64,000 bases of DNA from an uncultured Oligoflexales bacterium (GTDB taxonomy: Bacteria > Bdellovibrionota_B > Oligoflexia > Oligoflexales > JAPPIL01). The stretch is taken from assembly GCA_958296095.1 (NCBI GenBank), contig OY282434.1, positions 248,001-312,000 of the forward strand, read 5' to 3'. Positions 28,060-37,352 of this stretch are shown here, piece after piece (the stretch's first letter is position 1; each line of letters starts with the position of its first letter). The notes beneath the pieces are model-generated. The model had not been told where the DNA came from. It made no database searches and saw only the letters and a list, made by a program, of their open reading frames with translations. A program made the position numbers and the translations under genes.

Positions 28060-28312
28060 AGCCGTTATAATACTACCTCTAAAATTAACCTGCCTAACAA
28101 ACGAAGGCCACGTTATAGCAAAGAGATAGCTATGCAACAACTACTTTAATTACGCAACGCTTAACTTAGTCATACCATGATGTAACTAAATACATCTTTG
28201 CTGAGGATGACGTGGCACATGCAGCAATTTTAGTAAAAATGATAGCAAGTTGGGTCATATTGCGTCAGTAACGACGCGATACCCGACAAGCTGGCAGGAC
28301 TGCCGCTGTTGT

Positions 28313-28381
28313 GCCCTCGTGTAGCTCGCCGTGCCGAAGAAGGCTAAGCCCTAGGCGGATCTCACCTGGCGAGCGGAGGGC
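28313..28381. ncRNA. Putative structured RNA or nested hairpin
   Basis: GCCCTC (28313-28318) pairs with GAGGGC (28376-28381), and GCTCGCC (28324-28330) pairs with GGCGAGC (28368-28374). The inner arm GTG/CAC closes a small GGC-TAA-GCC hairpin. It fills the end of the gap between the TPR lipoprotein (3' side) and the protease run (5' side). On the minus strand it would follow the TPR stop codon or lead the protease mRNA. The length and long-stem shape recall a small SRP RNA, but the GGAA tetraloop motif is missing. The rest of 28060-28258 is A-T rich and likely holds promoters. Confidence 0.35.
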
Positions 28382-28388
28382 AGGGCTA

Positions 28389-29336
28389 TTATCTCCCGAC
28401 CGCTTTATCCATCTCTATGGCCTTAATATTGGCGGCGATGCGTTGAATATCGGCATCACTCATCTCTTGCTGCGCATGGAGTTTTTTCTGCAGCTCATGC
28501 AAATACTGCTGTTCGGCAGGCAGCAGCCCGACCTTCTCGCCGCGCAAATCATCGTAACGCTGTAGTGCGTGCATAGCGGCGCGATAATCCTGAGTCCGAG
28601 ACTTCAACACCGACAAATTGTAGAGCACGGTAGGATTTTTTTTGCGGCTGGCCAACAGACGCTGATATTTCTCCTCTGCCGCTTGATAATTTTTTTGCAA
28701 TGCATCGACCACCGCCAGGTGCAGCAAGGCATCAGGATGATCAGCAATTTTAGCTAGCACCTGCTGAAAATAAGTTCGTGCCCGATCAAGTTGCCGAAAA
28801 CGCAGAGCAATCAAGCCTGCATTCATCAGCAAAGATGGGGCTTGTGGATGGCGGTGCAGAGCCTTTTGTAAAATGCGGAACGCTTCGCTGTAATTTTCCT
28901 GAGCGATAGCAACCTGTGCTCCCAAGTTAGCAGCCATCGCGGAATCGGCATTGCCAAGTTGTTTGATGGCGATACGCACCAGCCCATACTTTTTCTGTTT
29001 CAAAAGATTTTTAATCAAAATAAGCCGTGCCTGTTGTGAAGTCAGGTCAAGCTTAAGCACCTGCCGGCTGAAACGAGCACTGTCAGCATATTCTCCCAAC
29101 AAAAAACTTACCTGTGCCAGGTTAAGCAAAATTTTTACACTGTGCGGCTGTTGGCGGTGTGCCGCGAGCAATTTCTGCTGGGTTTTATGCAGAGCCTCCT
29201 TGCGCGCTGATCTTGTCACAGGCTGCTCTTCATGCGTATAAAGATAGTAGACGGCGTTTTTCTTATCAACCTCCTTGACATACTCAACCGTCTGGCAGGC
29301 ACTCAGCAAAACAGCCGCAGTCAACAACATCCTCAT
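28389..29336 (-). CDS. TPR-repeat lipoprotein
   Basis: 315 residues from ATG 29336 behind GGAGGA. The lipobox is LLSAC (cysteine near residue 14), so it should be lipid-anchored in the envelope. The rest is a chain of tetratricopeptide repeats, e.g. NLAQVSFLLGEYADSARFSR, NAGLIALRFRQLDRARTYFQ and LAVVDALQKNYQAAEEKYQR, a scaffold for protein-protein contacts. It follows the large TPR gene by 26 bases and is almost certainly in one operon with it. The pairing resembles TPR lipoproteins of delta-proteobacterial gliding or envelope machines, but I cannot assign a named system. Confidence 0.85.
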   Translation of the reverse strand: MRMLLTAAVLLSACQTVEYVKEVDKKNAVYYLYTHEEQPVTRSARKEALHKTQQKLLAAHRQQPHSVKILLNLAQVSFLLGEYADSARFSRQVLKLDLTSQQARLILIKNLLKQKKYGLVRIAIKQLGNADSAMAANLGAQVAIAQENYSEAFRILQKALHRHPQAPSLLMNAGLIALRFRQLDRARTYFQQVLAKIADHPDALLHLAVVDALQKNYQAAEEKYQRLLASRKKNPTVLYNLSVLKSRTQDYRAAMHALQRYDDLRGEKVGLLPAEQQYLHELQKKLHAQQEMSDADIQRIAANIKAIEMDKAVGR

Positions 29337-29362
29337 GGCTTGTTGCTCCTCCAATAAACATG

Positions 29363-32263
29363 TTAACGCAATAGAATTCCCGTGCTATCACTCAAATGCA
29401 TCTTATGTGTCAAGTATAGTGGCGTATTAATTTTCTCAGTAAGCGGCGGATACTTGTCTGGATACATGCTCGTAATCTTAGCATAAGACTTCAACATCCA
29501 GTGGCTAAAAACATTCTCCTGCTGTGCCTTGCGCCAGGCAGCATGATAATACTTGTAAGCTTCGTTTCGTAACGGAAAGGCAGCTTTTTCCATACGACTA
29601 CGGTAGGCATCGACCTCCTGTTGCGATGCGCCCACCAGCTTAGGTGCATTGAAGATCATCGTAGCAAAGTTTTCATGCATTTCACCCAACTTGTAGAGCG
29701 AAGCCGTTTGCCACACAGGGTCGCCAATCTTGATAATTTTTTCAAACTCTGCCACCAGCTGGAGCAACTTTCTCTGTTTCTCTTTGACAATCACATCAAC
29801 ATGCAACGAGTCATCGATAGCCATAACCAGAAACTCATGCAGAGGCTTTAGCACCAGCTTGAAACGTAACGCCGCGATAATACCACGAAATGTGCCATCT
29901 CTAGCATGGACATGCAGTTTCTCAATGGCGTGACGCAAGCGATCTTCATGCCCATTATCGTAGAGGGTGCTGAAGAATTCGAGATCAAAATTCACCGCAG
30001 TCAAGCGTGGATTATCAAGTAGATACCGATAAATGTGCCAGGCTTTATCGTGGTGGCCAGCCTTAACATGAATGGCAGCAAGTGTTGTGTAGAAATCCTG
30101 AGGCAGGTTTGCGGTAAATTTTTTGCGAATATAATCCGCAGTCTGCATAGCTTCATGGAGCAGGTCTTGATAAAAATAATAGCGCATGGCTTTGGTTAAG
30201 GCACGATAGTTGTGCTTACTGTTAGTAAATCGGGTGCCGAATGTGTAGTAGTAGCGTGCCGCAACAGCAAACAAGCCTGCTTGTTCATGTGTATGGGCAA
30301 GGCTTAGCAGTGCTTCGCGGCTAAATTCGGACTGGGGATAGTTGTCTACCAATAGGTTATGGCTGTCTATGGCCGCGTCGTTTTCACCGGCACGATAATA
30401 GTTCTCACCCGCAAGAAACAGCGCTTCATCAGCATGCTTACCCTCTTGGAAAAGTTTTTGATAATGCAAGAACTGTGCGGCGGCGGCACGATAGCGTCCG
30501 GCTTTTTGTAGTTGCTGCGCCAGGAAATAGTTAGCACGATGGTAGGCATCGTTGAGCAGCTTGGTGGCATTGTCAGTCATATGCGGGTGAAGATTGCGGT
30601 TGCCATCCACCCAAGCAATGACCGCATGCCAATCCTTGCTCTTGGCCATTAACTTAAGGGCAATCCGCACAGCTTGTTCAGCCTCTTCGCCTTCGGGAAA
30701 AGTTACTAGCAAAGTTTGTAAACGCTTTTTGGCGCGATCAACATTTTTTAGCTTAAGTTCCATACGCGCTGCGGTTAACAAAAAATTACGAGACTCAATT
30801 GCTTCTGGAAACAGATGGAGATAGTTATCGATGGTTTTCTTGTATTTTAGTTTTAGGTGGGCACTCTCGGATTTAGTGAAGTCGTCCCCTGCCGCGAGCA
30901 ACTTGCGCATTGATTTAATGGCATTGAGAGCCGCAACTTTTGTCAGTGGCTCATCGCGCTCGCCACGATTAGAGATAACCAGATAGTGCTGCGCGGAGCG
31001 TTCAAGATAATTAAATTCATAAAGAATTTCTGCCAACAAAAATCTTGCTTGCAGGTAGTTCTCGCGCTCAGGAAAAGTTTGCAAATATACCTGAATGGTA
31101 GAGCGTGCATGTTTGCGAGCATCTCGGTAGCGTGGATTAGTGCCTAATTCATAGAGATGCCGAGAATATTTCCACACACTCTCGCTGAGTGCTGACAAAC
31201 GTTGTGAAGTTTTTGCATGTTCTTTGTGACGCAGATACCAAGTCGAATTTTTTTGCACAAAGTACTCAGGAATTTTTTGTATATAACTAACAAGCTGCTG
31301 ATGCTCACCGCTAGTGAAGAGCAAGGCCAACAACCGCTGCAAGTGGTCGGGAGCTTCAGGCAGGTGTGCTGTTGCTTTCAGCAGTCTTTTGTAAACGGCA
31401 ATGGCTGCTGTTTTTTGGTTTTGTGCGCTGTAAAGCTCTGCCGTGCGCTGTAGAGTAAAGTACCATGCCTGCTTTTTGTTAAGAGCAATGAAGAACTTTT
31501 TTGCCGCATTGATGTCTTTCAACTCACTCCATATATGCGCGAGATCAGATACTGCATCTTTGTGCAAGGCCAGCAGTGCTGGGTGCTTACTGTTGCGGGT
31601 CATAGTAATGGATTTTTTGAAAGTCTTGATAGCACGCGGCAGATATTTACGTTCTTTGTTGCGTAAATAAAAGTAGTTCCAGCCTAGCTTGTAGCTGGCG
31701 AACGGATAAGCACTGTGTTTACGCGGCATCATTGCCTTGCGGTAGTGCTTTTGTGCCGAGCCATATTTACCGGCGGCAAACAAGTGCTCGGCCTGCGCCA
31801 GATGCACATACGGGATAATACTGCTATTGTTCATTTGCTGGAGCAACTTGCGGTAATAGAAGTGGGCATTGTCGTTGCCGAGTCGAGAAAGAGTTAGGGC
31901 CAGTTGCAAGGTGGCTTTGCGTGCCAACACTCTGCTGCCGCGCATTTTTACCGCGCGGCGTAGGGCATTGGCAGCACTGACCAAAGTGCGACGTGGCAGC
32001 TTAGTCTTTTGTAGGTGAATGCGGGCCAACTTGAGCAGCAGTTTTTGCTTTTGCACTGGCGGGATGCCACTAACGTTGAGAATAGATTCGATAGTAGCCA
32101 CCATCTTGTCGGGGTCGTCGACCTGGTCACGGCTTGGTTGCATCCCGTTAAAGTAGGCCATGAAGCGCTCAAAATCTGGCCTTATCTCCTTGAGATCAGC
32201 TAGTAAATTCTCCGCCAAGCAAATTTGCGCCAGCAAAACTAGCACCACGCCTTTGCTAAACAT
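29363..32263 (-). CDS. Large exported TPR-repeat protein
   Basis: 966 residues from ATG 32263, eight bases after AGGGAG; the frame is open to 32317. Signal peptide MFSKGVVLVLLAQICLAENLLA. It consists almost wholly of TPR-like helical pairs, among them SAQKHYRKAMMPRKHSAYP, YLQARFLLAEILYEFNYLER, ALFLAGENYYRAGENDAAID and LLSLAHTHEQAGLFAVAARY, so it is likely a periplasmic or surface-associated scaffold. It leads a two-gene run with the TPR lipoprotein. No enzyme motif is visible. Confidence 0.85.
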   Translation of the reverse strand: MFSKGVVLVLLAQICLAENLLADLKEIRPDFERFMAYFNGMQPSRDQVDDPDKMVATIESILNVSGIPPVQKQKLLLKLARIHLQKTKLPRRTLVSAANALRRAVKMRGSRVLARKATLQLALTLSRLGNDNAHFYYRKLLQQMNNSSIIPYVHLAQAEHLFAAGKYGSAQKHYRKAMMPRKHSAYPFASYKLGWNYFYLRNKERKYLPRAIKTFKKSITMTRNSKHPALLALHKDAVSDLAHIWSELKDINAAKKFFIALNKKQAWYFTLQRTAELYSAQNQKTAAIAVYKRLLKATAHLPEAPDHLQRLLALLFTSGEHQQLVSYIQKIPEYFVQKNSTWYLRHKEHAKTSQRLSALSESVWKYSRHLYELGTNPRYRDARKHARSTIQVYLQTFPERENYLQARFLLAEILYEFNYLERSAQHYLVISNRGERDEPLTKVAALNAIKSMRKLLAAGDDFTKSESAHLKLKYKKTIDNYLHLFPEAIESRNFLLTAARMELKLKNVDRAKKRLQTLLVTFPEGEEAEQAVRIALKLMAKSKDWHAVIAWVDGNRNLHPHMTDNATKLLNDAYHRANYFLAQQLQKAGRYRAAAAQFLHYQKLFQEGKHADEALFLAGENYYRAGENDAAIDSHNLLVDNYPQSEFSREALLSLAHTHEQAGLFAVAARYYYTFGTRFTNSKHNYRALTKAMRYYFYQDLLHEAMQTADYIRKKFTANLPQDFYTTLAAIHVKAGHHDKAWHIYRYLLDNPRLTAVNFDLEFFSTLYDNGHEDRLRHAIEKLHVHARDGTFRGIIAALRFKLVLKPLHEFLVMAIDDSLHVDVIVKEKQRKLLQLVAEFEKIIKIGDPVWQTASLYKLGEMHENFATMIFNAPKLVGASQQEVDAYRSRMEKAAFPLRNEAYKYYHAAWRKAQQENVFSHWMLKSYAKITSMYPDKYPPLTEKINTPLYLTHKMHLSDSTGILLR

Positions 32264-32466
32264 CACCTGTTCTCCCTGTTTAAAATTCTGACAGCTGCCT
32301 GTAGAAAGTTTCGACAATCACCCGTAAAAGTTTAGCATAGCCCGACTAAAAAAATCTCTTCGCTCGTGCAACTAGTTGATATTATTAATGGAGGTGTTGA
32401 TGTTGGCATTTGGTCTGCTTCTTGCTCCTATCCTGTCAGACAATAACTTTCACTTGACGAGGACGC

Positions 32467-33153
32467 ATGATGAAAACGATGAAGACAGTCTTGGCGGTAG
32501 CCGTAGCACTTGGCATGAGCAGTTACGCTCTAGGAAAATCCGTAGCGGTAAAACGCAAGGACTTCGGGTATTTAGTACTCGGCACAATTGTTACTGTCAG
32601 CAAAGGTAGTAGCGTGGCACTATTGAAGCATCGTGCCTCAGGTAAAACACGAGCAGTGCGAGTCGGCAGCATTATCGAGTCAGACCTATTGTTGAGTGCT
32701 ATTGGTAAAAAAATGGTGAAAGTTACCCAGAAGGGCAAAACCTATTCTGTTAGAGTCGGGAGTTCCGCCGAGTTCAGCCGCGTTAACACCCGTAATATTG
32801 CCGCCCGGCAAGAAGGTCTACAGCGCCGTAAGGGGAACGTCACCGTCAGTGCTTCTTACAAGGATCACCTGATCAAGAACGAACTAAACAAAATTCTCAT
32901 GCAAGCTGCGGCAGAGCCTGCCATCAAAGATGGCAAGGTAGTCGGCTTCACGTTATGGGCGATCGAAAAAGGCAGTATTTATGAAAAACTTGGTTTCAGG
33001 AACGGCGATACGGTAACCAACATCAACGGCAACTCACTCGTCGATGCTGGGCAGGCAGTCAAGGTGTTGGTATCATTGAAAAATGCTAAAAACCTTGCCC
33101 TCAGCTATACTCGCAATGGCATTGAGCAGCAGATGCAGGTGCGAGTGCAATAA
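32467..33153 (+). CDS. GspC-like type II secretion protein with PDZ domain
   Basis: 228 residues. After a hydrophobic N-terminal segment (TVLAVAVALGMSSYALG) comes a homology-region-like domain (YLVLGTIVTV...VALLKH...AVRVGSII, repeated as YSVRVGSSAEFSRV). The C-terminal PDZ domain has LNKILMQAAAEPAIKDGKVVG and IEKGSIYEKLGFRNGDTVTNING, a close match in layout to GspC proteins that couple the inner-membrane platform to the secretin. No other gsp gene is nearby. The N-terminus looks more like a cleaved signal than the usual GspC anchor. AGGA precedes the ATG. It may serve export of proteins such as the S1 protease upstream. Confidence 0.75.
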   Translation: MMKTMKTVLAVAVALGMSSYALGKSVAVKRKDFGYLVLGTIVTVSKGSSVALLKHRASGKTRAVRVGSIIESDLLLSAIGKKMVKVTQKGKTYSVRVGSSAEFSRVNTRNIAARQEGLQRRKGNVTVSASYKDHLIKNELNKILMQAAAEPAIKDGKVVGFTLWAIEKGSIYEKLGFRNGDTVTNINGNSLVDAGQAVKVLVSLKNAKNLALSYTRNGIEQQMQVRVQ

Positions 33154-33187
33154 CCAACTAGAGTCTCGGTGGCTCGTCAGCGATAGG

Positions 33188-33219
33188 ATTCCCAAGAATT
33201 TTTACGAGTTCTTGGGAAT
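33188..33219. terminator. Bidirectional hairpin between convergent genes
   Basis: ATTCCCAAGAA at 33188-33198 and TTCTTGGGAAT at 33209-33219 form a perfect 11-bp stem with a 10-base loop, midway between the stops of the gspC-like gene and the HAD hydrolase gene. There is no strong T tract on either side. Confidence 0.65.
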
Positions 33220-33237
33220 TCGTGCGTCTGGGCAAAA

Positions 33238-34104
33238 TTAGAGCAGTTGCGAAAGCTTAGTGACGACAAAATCTGGCACTGCCGTGGGATGATTCATGCG
33301 GCAGGCAGACTTGTCACCTGCATAGAGCACCGACAACAAGCCGTTGCGGTTGGCACTGTCAATGTCGTTGCGGTAATCGTTGCCAACATAGAGGGTCTTG
33401 GCGGGATCGATGTCCAGCTCGGCAAGTTGTTGCTTCGCTTCAGTGAAAAAATAATCATCAGGCTTGGCATAACCGTGCTGAAACGAATAGAAGGTCAAGC
33501 GCGGTTCAAACCACGGGATGGTGGCCGTGGCAAAGCTCAACTCGCAGTCGAGAAAGTAGCTGACGATTATCGGCGTGTAGAATTGTGCGTTAGAAATCAC
33601 CCCCAGCGGGATATTCTGCGCCGCTAAACCCTTGATGGTTGCCAGCAGGTCGGGCTGCGGCCAAACCCGATGCGTGGCGATGGCATAGAGGAAAGCAAAC
33701 AACTCTACCTGCTGCAGGTGCTTGGCGCTACCGAGCGAGAGTTCCTGCTGTAAAACTTGTGCCCAGACGTTGCGAAAATCAACCTCCGTCGGCTTCTGCT
33801 CCCGTGTCTGCTGCGTTGTAAGGTGGTGCTGCAGCTGGCGATAGAACGCCTCCCTGAGCGCATGGCAGTGATGCAGGGCCGGCGGGGTGATGTCAGGGAA
33901 GACATCGACACAGATGTCGGCAATCGCACTTGCCTGTGCCGCGGCCGTCGTCACCCGTGAGGTCAGCATCGTGCCGTAGACATCAAACAGCACTGCCTCG
34001 TAGGCACGCGGTGGCCGAGCCTCAATCTGCACTGGTAAGACCGTCAATGGCTGCAGCCGCTGCAGCCAACGTTGAGCTACCGCGATGCGGCTGTCTGGTG
34101 TCAC
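33238..34104 (-). CDS. HAD-superfamily hydrolase
   Basis: 288 residues. All four HAD motifs are present: the nucleophile FDVYGTMLTS (about residue 40), VISNAQ, the lysine of YAKPDDYFF, and YVGNDYRNDIDSAN. The DVYGT form, with tyrosine where phosphatases often have a second aspartate, is that of haloacid dehalogenase-type and related enzymes. A helical cap of about 100 residues sits between motifs I and II. The substrate is unknown. It is a single gene, bounded by the hairpin at its 3' end and island 5 at its 5' end. Confidence 0.87.
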   Translation of the reverse strand: MTPDSRIAVAQRWLQRLQPLTVLPVQIEARPPRAYEAVLFDVYGTMLTSRVTTAAAQASAIADICVDVFPDITPPALHHCHALREAFYRQLQHHLTTQQTREQKPTEVDFRNVWAQVLQQELSLGSAKHLQQVELFAFLYAIATHRVWPQPDLLATIKGLAAQNIPLGVISNAQFYTPIIVSYFLDCELSFATATIPWFEPRLTFYSFQHGYAKPDDYFFTEAKQQLAELDIDPAKTLYVGNDYRNDIDSANRNGLLSVLYAGDKSACRMNHPTAVPDFVVTKLSQLL

Positions 34105-34288
34105 TGCACAACTCCTCTAACCCGAGCCCCTAGCATAATTATAGCACAATTTGCTCTTGCGCTGCGCGATGCTTTTTGTAACGCTCGCTTCCTAGCTCGC
34201 TACGCGCTACGCTACGCTGCTTTTTTGTAACGCTCGCTTTCTAGCTCGCTGCTTGCGCTCAGGTCTCCCTGTATTGCGTTCAGGCTTG

Positions 34289-34422
34289 CCTACCAAGAGC
34301 TCCATGAATGGCGCGGGGAGACCGTGCGAAAACCCGACCATAAATACTGCCATATTACTGTCAGATTATGCTCTTGCACAAGGCATGTGCCTATACCTGT
34401 TGAGGTCGGGTTTCTCGGTAGG
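34289..34422 (+). repeat. A unit, copy 8
   Basis: 134 bp. The left end CCTACCAAGA has one mismatch to TCTCGGTAGG. The inner stem AAACCCGACC/GGTCGGGTTT is perfect, and the central hairpin is ATGC-(T)-CTT/AAG-GCAT with one bulge. Confidence 0.86.
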
Positions 34423-34701
34423 GCTGCGCCGTGGCGCGCTACGCGCTACGCGGCTTTTTTGTGACGCTCGCTTCCTAGCTCGCTTCGCTCGCTACGCTGC
34501 TTTTTGTATCGCTCGTCTACGAGGCTTTTTTGTAACGCTCGCTTCCTAGCTCATCGCTGCGCGATGCTTTTTGTAACGCTCGCTTCCTAGCTCGCTGCTT
34601 ATCCTCTAGTCTCTCTGCATCCTCTCTCTGCTTGTTCTCAGACCTCTCGTTACTGCGTTCGTGCTCGTCATCAGACTTCTCGGCTATTGCGTTCAGGCTT
34701 G

Positions 34702-34835
34702 TCTACCGAGAGCTCCATGAATGGCGCGGTGAGACCGTGCGAAAACCCGACCATAAATACTGCCATATTACTGTCAGATTATGCTCTTGCACAAGGCATG
34801 TGCCTATACCTGTTGAGGTCGGGTTTCTCGGTAGG
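34702..34835 (+). repeat. A unit, copy 9
   Basis: 134 bp, nearly identical to copy 12 at 36568. The inner stem AAACCCGACC/GGTCGGGTTT is perfect, and GCGCGGT/ACCGTGC has one wobble. Confidence 0.87.
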
Positions 34836-34943
34836 GCTGCGCCGCGCCAAGATAACGGAGGTACGTGCTAAGGAAGGTCTGTACCTCTCGCGATTGCGCT
34901 CAGGCTTGCTCTCAGGCCCCTCGGCGGTTACCCCCACCTCTTG

Positions 34944-35079
34944 CCCACCGAAATCTCCATGAACGGCGGGGCGAGGCCGTACGAAAACTCGACCATAAAT
35001 ACTGCCATATTGTCGTTAGATTATGCTTTTGCATAAGGCATGTACTTGCACCTATTCGGGGGGAGAGTTTCTCGGTAGG
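34944..35079 (+). repeat. A unit, copy 10
   Basis: 136 bp, nearly identical to copy 13 at 36810. It has AAACTC/GAGTTT and a central hairpin ATGCTTT-TGCAT-AAGGCAT with one T-G pair. Confidence 0.85.
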
Positions 35080-35160
35080 GCTGCGCCTCGCCAAGATAAC
35101 GGAGGTTTGTGCTAAGTGGTGTCCTTGCCCCAAGTCTCTCAGCGGTTACCCCCACCTCTT

Positions 35161-35301
35161 GCCTACCGAGAGCTCCATGAACGGCAGGGAGAGACCGTGC
35201 GAAAACTCGACCACAAATATTGCCATATTGCCGTTAGGTTATGCTTTCAGACAAGAGTATGTGCTTACTACCCGTTCGGGGAGAGTTTCTCGCTGATCGG
35301 C
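35161..35301 (+). repeat. A unit, copy 11 (subtype with T6 tail)
   Basis: 141 bp. The right end is CTCGCTGATCGGC followed by TTTTTT. The central hairpin is ATGCTTT/AAGAGTAT, and AAACTC/GAGTTT is kept. Confidence 0.83.
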
Positions 35302-35580
35302 TTTTTTGCCGCTTGCTAGCTCCACTGCTCCCTGCCAAGACAACGGAGGCGGGGGCTACTTGCCTCTTGCCCTCAGGCTTCTCGCAGTTGCGTTTAGGCT
35401 TGCTCACCGAGGGCTTTATGAACGGCAGGCCAAGAAGTTCAGCCAACATATTGGCAAGTTACAAAAAAATACGGACAAAACCACAAACGAAGCTAAAGCA
35501 AGAAAAAAAAACGGTCGATGCGTTGTGCAGTCTGAGTGAGATGGGCTTGCAGTATTTTTGTAAATTTTTGGAGGTGAGCG

Positions 35581-36222
35581 ATGAGAATGTTAGTTGGTAT
35601 CATGTTTATTTCTGCATGTTACGCAGATCAGGCGAGCGATCCTGCCAGCACGGCAGCAGCGGGCGAGTCCGGCGCGGGTGAAACTCACTACTGCCATGCT
35701 GGCATGAAGCTAAAAGAACGCGTACGGCGCAAAGATGGGGAACTTGGCGCTACCAATATGACCTCCACTGTGGATGTCAGGGTTGTGGTTAGTGGCGGGG
35801 AAGCTAGTGTCGAGCTAGGAGCAGAGAACTCAGAGGGTGTGTACAAGTGTGTGAGGTACCGAGGAATTCCTCTGGTAGACGATTATACCCCCGACATCAC
35901 AGGGGTTAAGGGATTCACCAGCCGTGGCTTCGGCATCGAAGTTTATGAAGATTCGGGCTGGGGAGGTAATCCTGTCGTTATGGGGTGGGCGCAAACTAAT
36001 GCCGCGGGGCGACGTAAGTTCGGGGCGGATGTGCTCAGTGTAGATGTTGGTCACGGACTCTATGCAAGCAAAGCTGGTGAATCCGTCTATTCTGGGGCCG
36101 ACGCGTGCCCGACAACTTCAGGGGATGCGGGGTCTGCTGCAAAAGACTGCGTAGAGTATCTCTATCAGGCAGGAGACGATGGTGAGCACAGCTGGGAGCC
36201 TGCGCCCACCGTGGTAGAATGA
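35581..36222 (+). CDS. Lipoprotein of unknown function
   Basis: 213 residues. The start ATG follows GGAGGTGAGCG. A very short signal ends in the lipobox FISAC (cysteine near residue 13), then a Ser/Ala/Gly-rich linker and a mostly beta-looking domain with paired glycine and aromatic residues (GFGIEVYEDSGWGGNPVVMG). Four further cysteines in the mature part could form disulfides. Family not recognised. The gene is bracketed by 622-bp direct repeats, so it lies on a 1.87-kb segment that homologous recombination could delete or multiply. Confidence 0.78.
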   Translation: MRMLVGIMFISACYADQASDPASTAAAGESGAGETHYCHAGMKLKERVRRKDGELGATNMTSTVDVRVVVSGGEASVELGAENSEGVYKCVRYRGIPLVDDYTPDITGVKGFTSRGFGIEVYEDSGWGGNPVVMGWAQTNAAGRRKFGADVLSVDVGHGLYASKAGESVYSGADACPTTSGDAGSAAKDCVEYLYQAGDDGEHSWEPAPTVVE

Positions 36223-36567
36223 CAGCAGGCAAAGCATGACGGCGGTGCGATTCATCCTCAACCTTGTGCTGTAGGGTGAATTGCACTACAACGCCGCCCA
36301 GCCCCTTGCCCGCCGAGAGCTCCATGAAGGACACGGCGGCACGCGGCTCTTTGTATCGCTCGCTTCCTAGCTCGCTTCGCTCGCTACGCTGCTTTTTGTA
36401 TCGCTCGCTTCCTAGCTCATCGCTGCGCGATGCTTTTTGTAACGCTCGCTTCCTAGCTCGCTGCTTATCCTCTAGTCTCTCTGCATCCTCTCTCTGCTTG
36501 TTCTCAGACCTCTCGTTATTGCGTTCGGGCTCGTCATCAGACTTCTCGGCTATTGCGTTCAGGCTTG

Positions 36568-36701
36568 CCTACCGAGAGCTCCATGAATGGCGCGGTGAGA
36601 CCGTGCGAAAACCCGACCATAAATACTGCCATATTACTGTCAGATTATGCTCTTGCACAAGGCATGTGCCTATACCTGTTGAGGTCGGGTTTCTCGGTAG
36701 G
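36568..36701 (+). repeat. A unit, copy 12
   Basis: 134 bp; all stems as in copy 9, with a perfect CCTACCGAGA/TCTCGGTAGG end pair. Confidence 0.87.
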
Positions 36702-36809
36702 GCTGCGCCGCGCCAAGATAACGGAGGTACGTGCTAAGGAAGGTCTGTACCTCTCGCGATTGCGCTCAGGCTTGCTCTCAGGCCCCTCGGCGGTTACCCC
36801 CACCTCTTG

Positions 36810-36945
36810 CCCACCGAAATCTCCATGAACGGCGGGGCGAGGCCGTACGAAAACTCGACCATAAATACTGCCATATTGTCGTTAGATTATGCTTTTGCAT
36901 AAGGCATGTACTTGCACCTATTCGGGGGGAGAGTTTCTCGGTAGG
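36810..36945 (+). repeat. A unit, copy 13
   Basis: 136 bp; duplicate of copy 10 within the 622-bp direct repeat. Confidence 0.85.
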
Positions 36946-37213
36946 GCTGCGCCTCGCCAAGATAACGGAGGTTTGTGCTAAGTGGTGTCCTTGCCCCAAG
37001 TCTCTCAGCGCTTACCCCCACCATGAACGGCACGGGGAGACCGTTCGCTGCGCTACGGCTTTCTGCAACGCTCGCTTGCTAGCTCATCGCTGCGCGATGC
37101 TTTTTGTAACGCTCGCTTCCTAGCTCGCTTCGCTCGCTACGCTGCTTTCTGTATCGCTCGCTTTCTAGCTCGCTCCTTGTTCTCAGGCTTCTCAGCTGCT
37201 GCGTTCAAGCTTG

Positions 37214-37352
37214 CTTACCGAGAGCTCCATGAACGGCACGGCAAGACCGTGCGAAAACTCGACCCACAGATATTGCCAATACTGCTGTCAAATTATGCTT
37301 TTAGATAAAGCATGTGCTCACAACCTATCTCAAGTGCGAGTTTCTCGGTAGG
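37214..37352 (+). repeat. A unit, copy 14
   Basis: 139 bp. The ends are CTTACCGAGA and TCTCGGTAGG. The hairpin GCACGG/CCGTGC is perfect, AAACTCG/CGAGTTT spans 7 bp, and ATGCTTT/AAAGCAT is perfect. Confidence 0.85.

Larger units (their letters stand above)
34535..35156 (+). repeat. 622-bp direct repeat, left copy
   Basis: Matches 36401-37022 with about four visible differences. It lies upstream of the lipoprotein gene at 35581. Confidence 0.88.
34150..35437. repeat. Repeat island 5 (no gene)
   Basis: D units at 34160-34255 and 34425-34610, C units, and four full A units (34289-34422, 34702-34835, 34944-35079, 35161-35301). Between them lie E units, and a 5' A fragment sits at 35402-35437. 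The segment 34535-35156 is repeated almost exactly at 36401-37022. From 35438 to 35580 lies A-rich, apparently unique leader DNA of the next lipoprotein gene. Confidence 0.9.
36401..37022 (+). repeat. 622-bp direct repeat, right copy
   Basis: Second copy of 34535-35156, offset by 1866 bp, in the same orientation. Confidence 0.88.

Noticed and set aside
28313..28381. Signal recognition particle RNA (ffs)
   Set aside because: The shape is similar, but the required GGAA tetraloop with the downstream AGCA motif is not found on either strand.
32400..32609. A 69-codon frame with a good GGAGGT site before the gspC-like gene
   Set aside because: It overlaps the start of the better-supported gene in another frame and has no recognisable content; a short leader peptide cannot be excluded.
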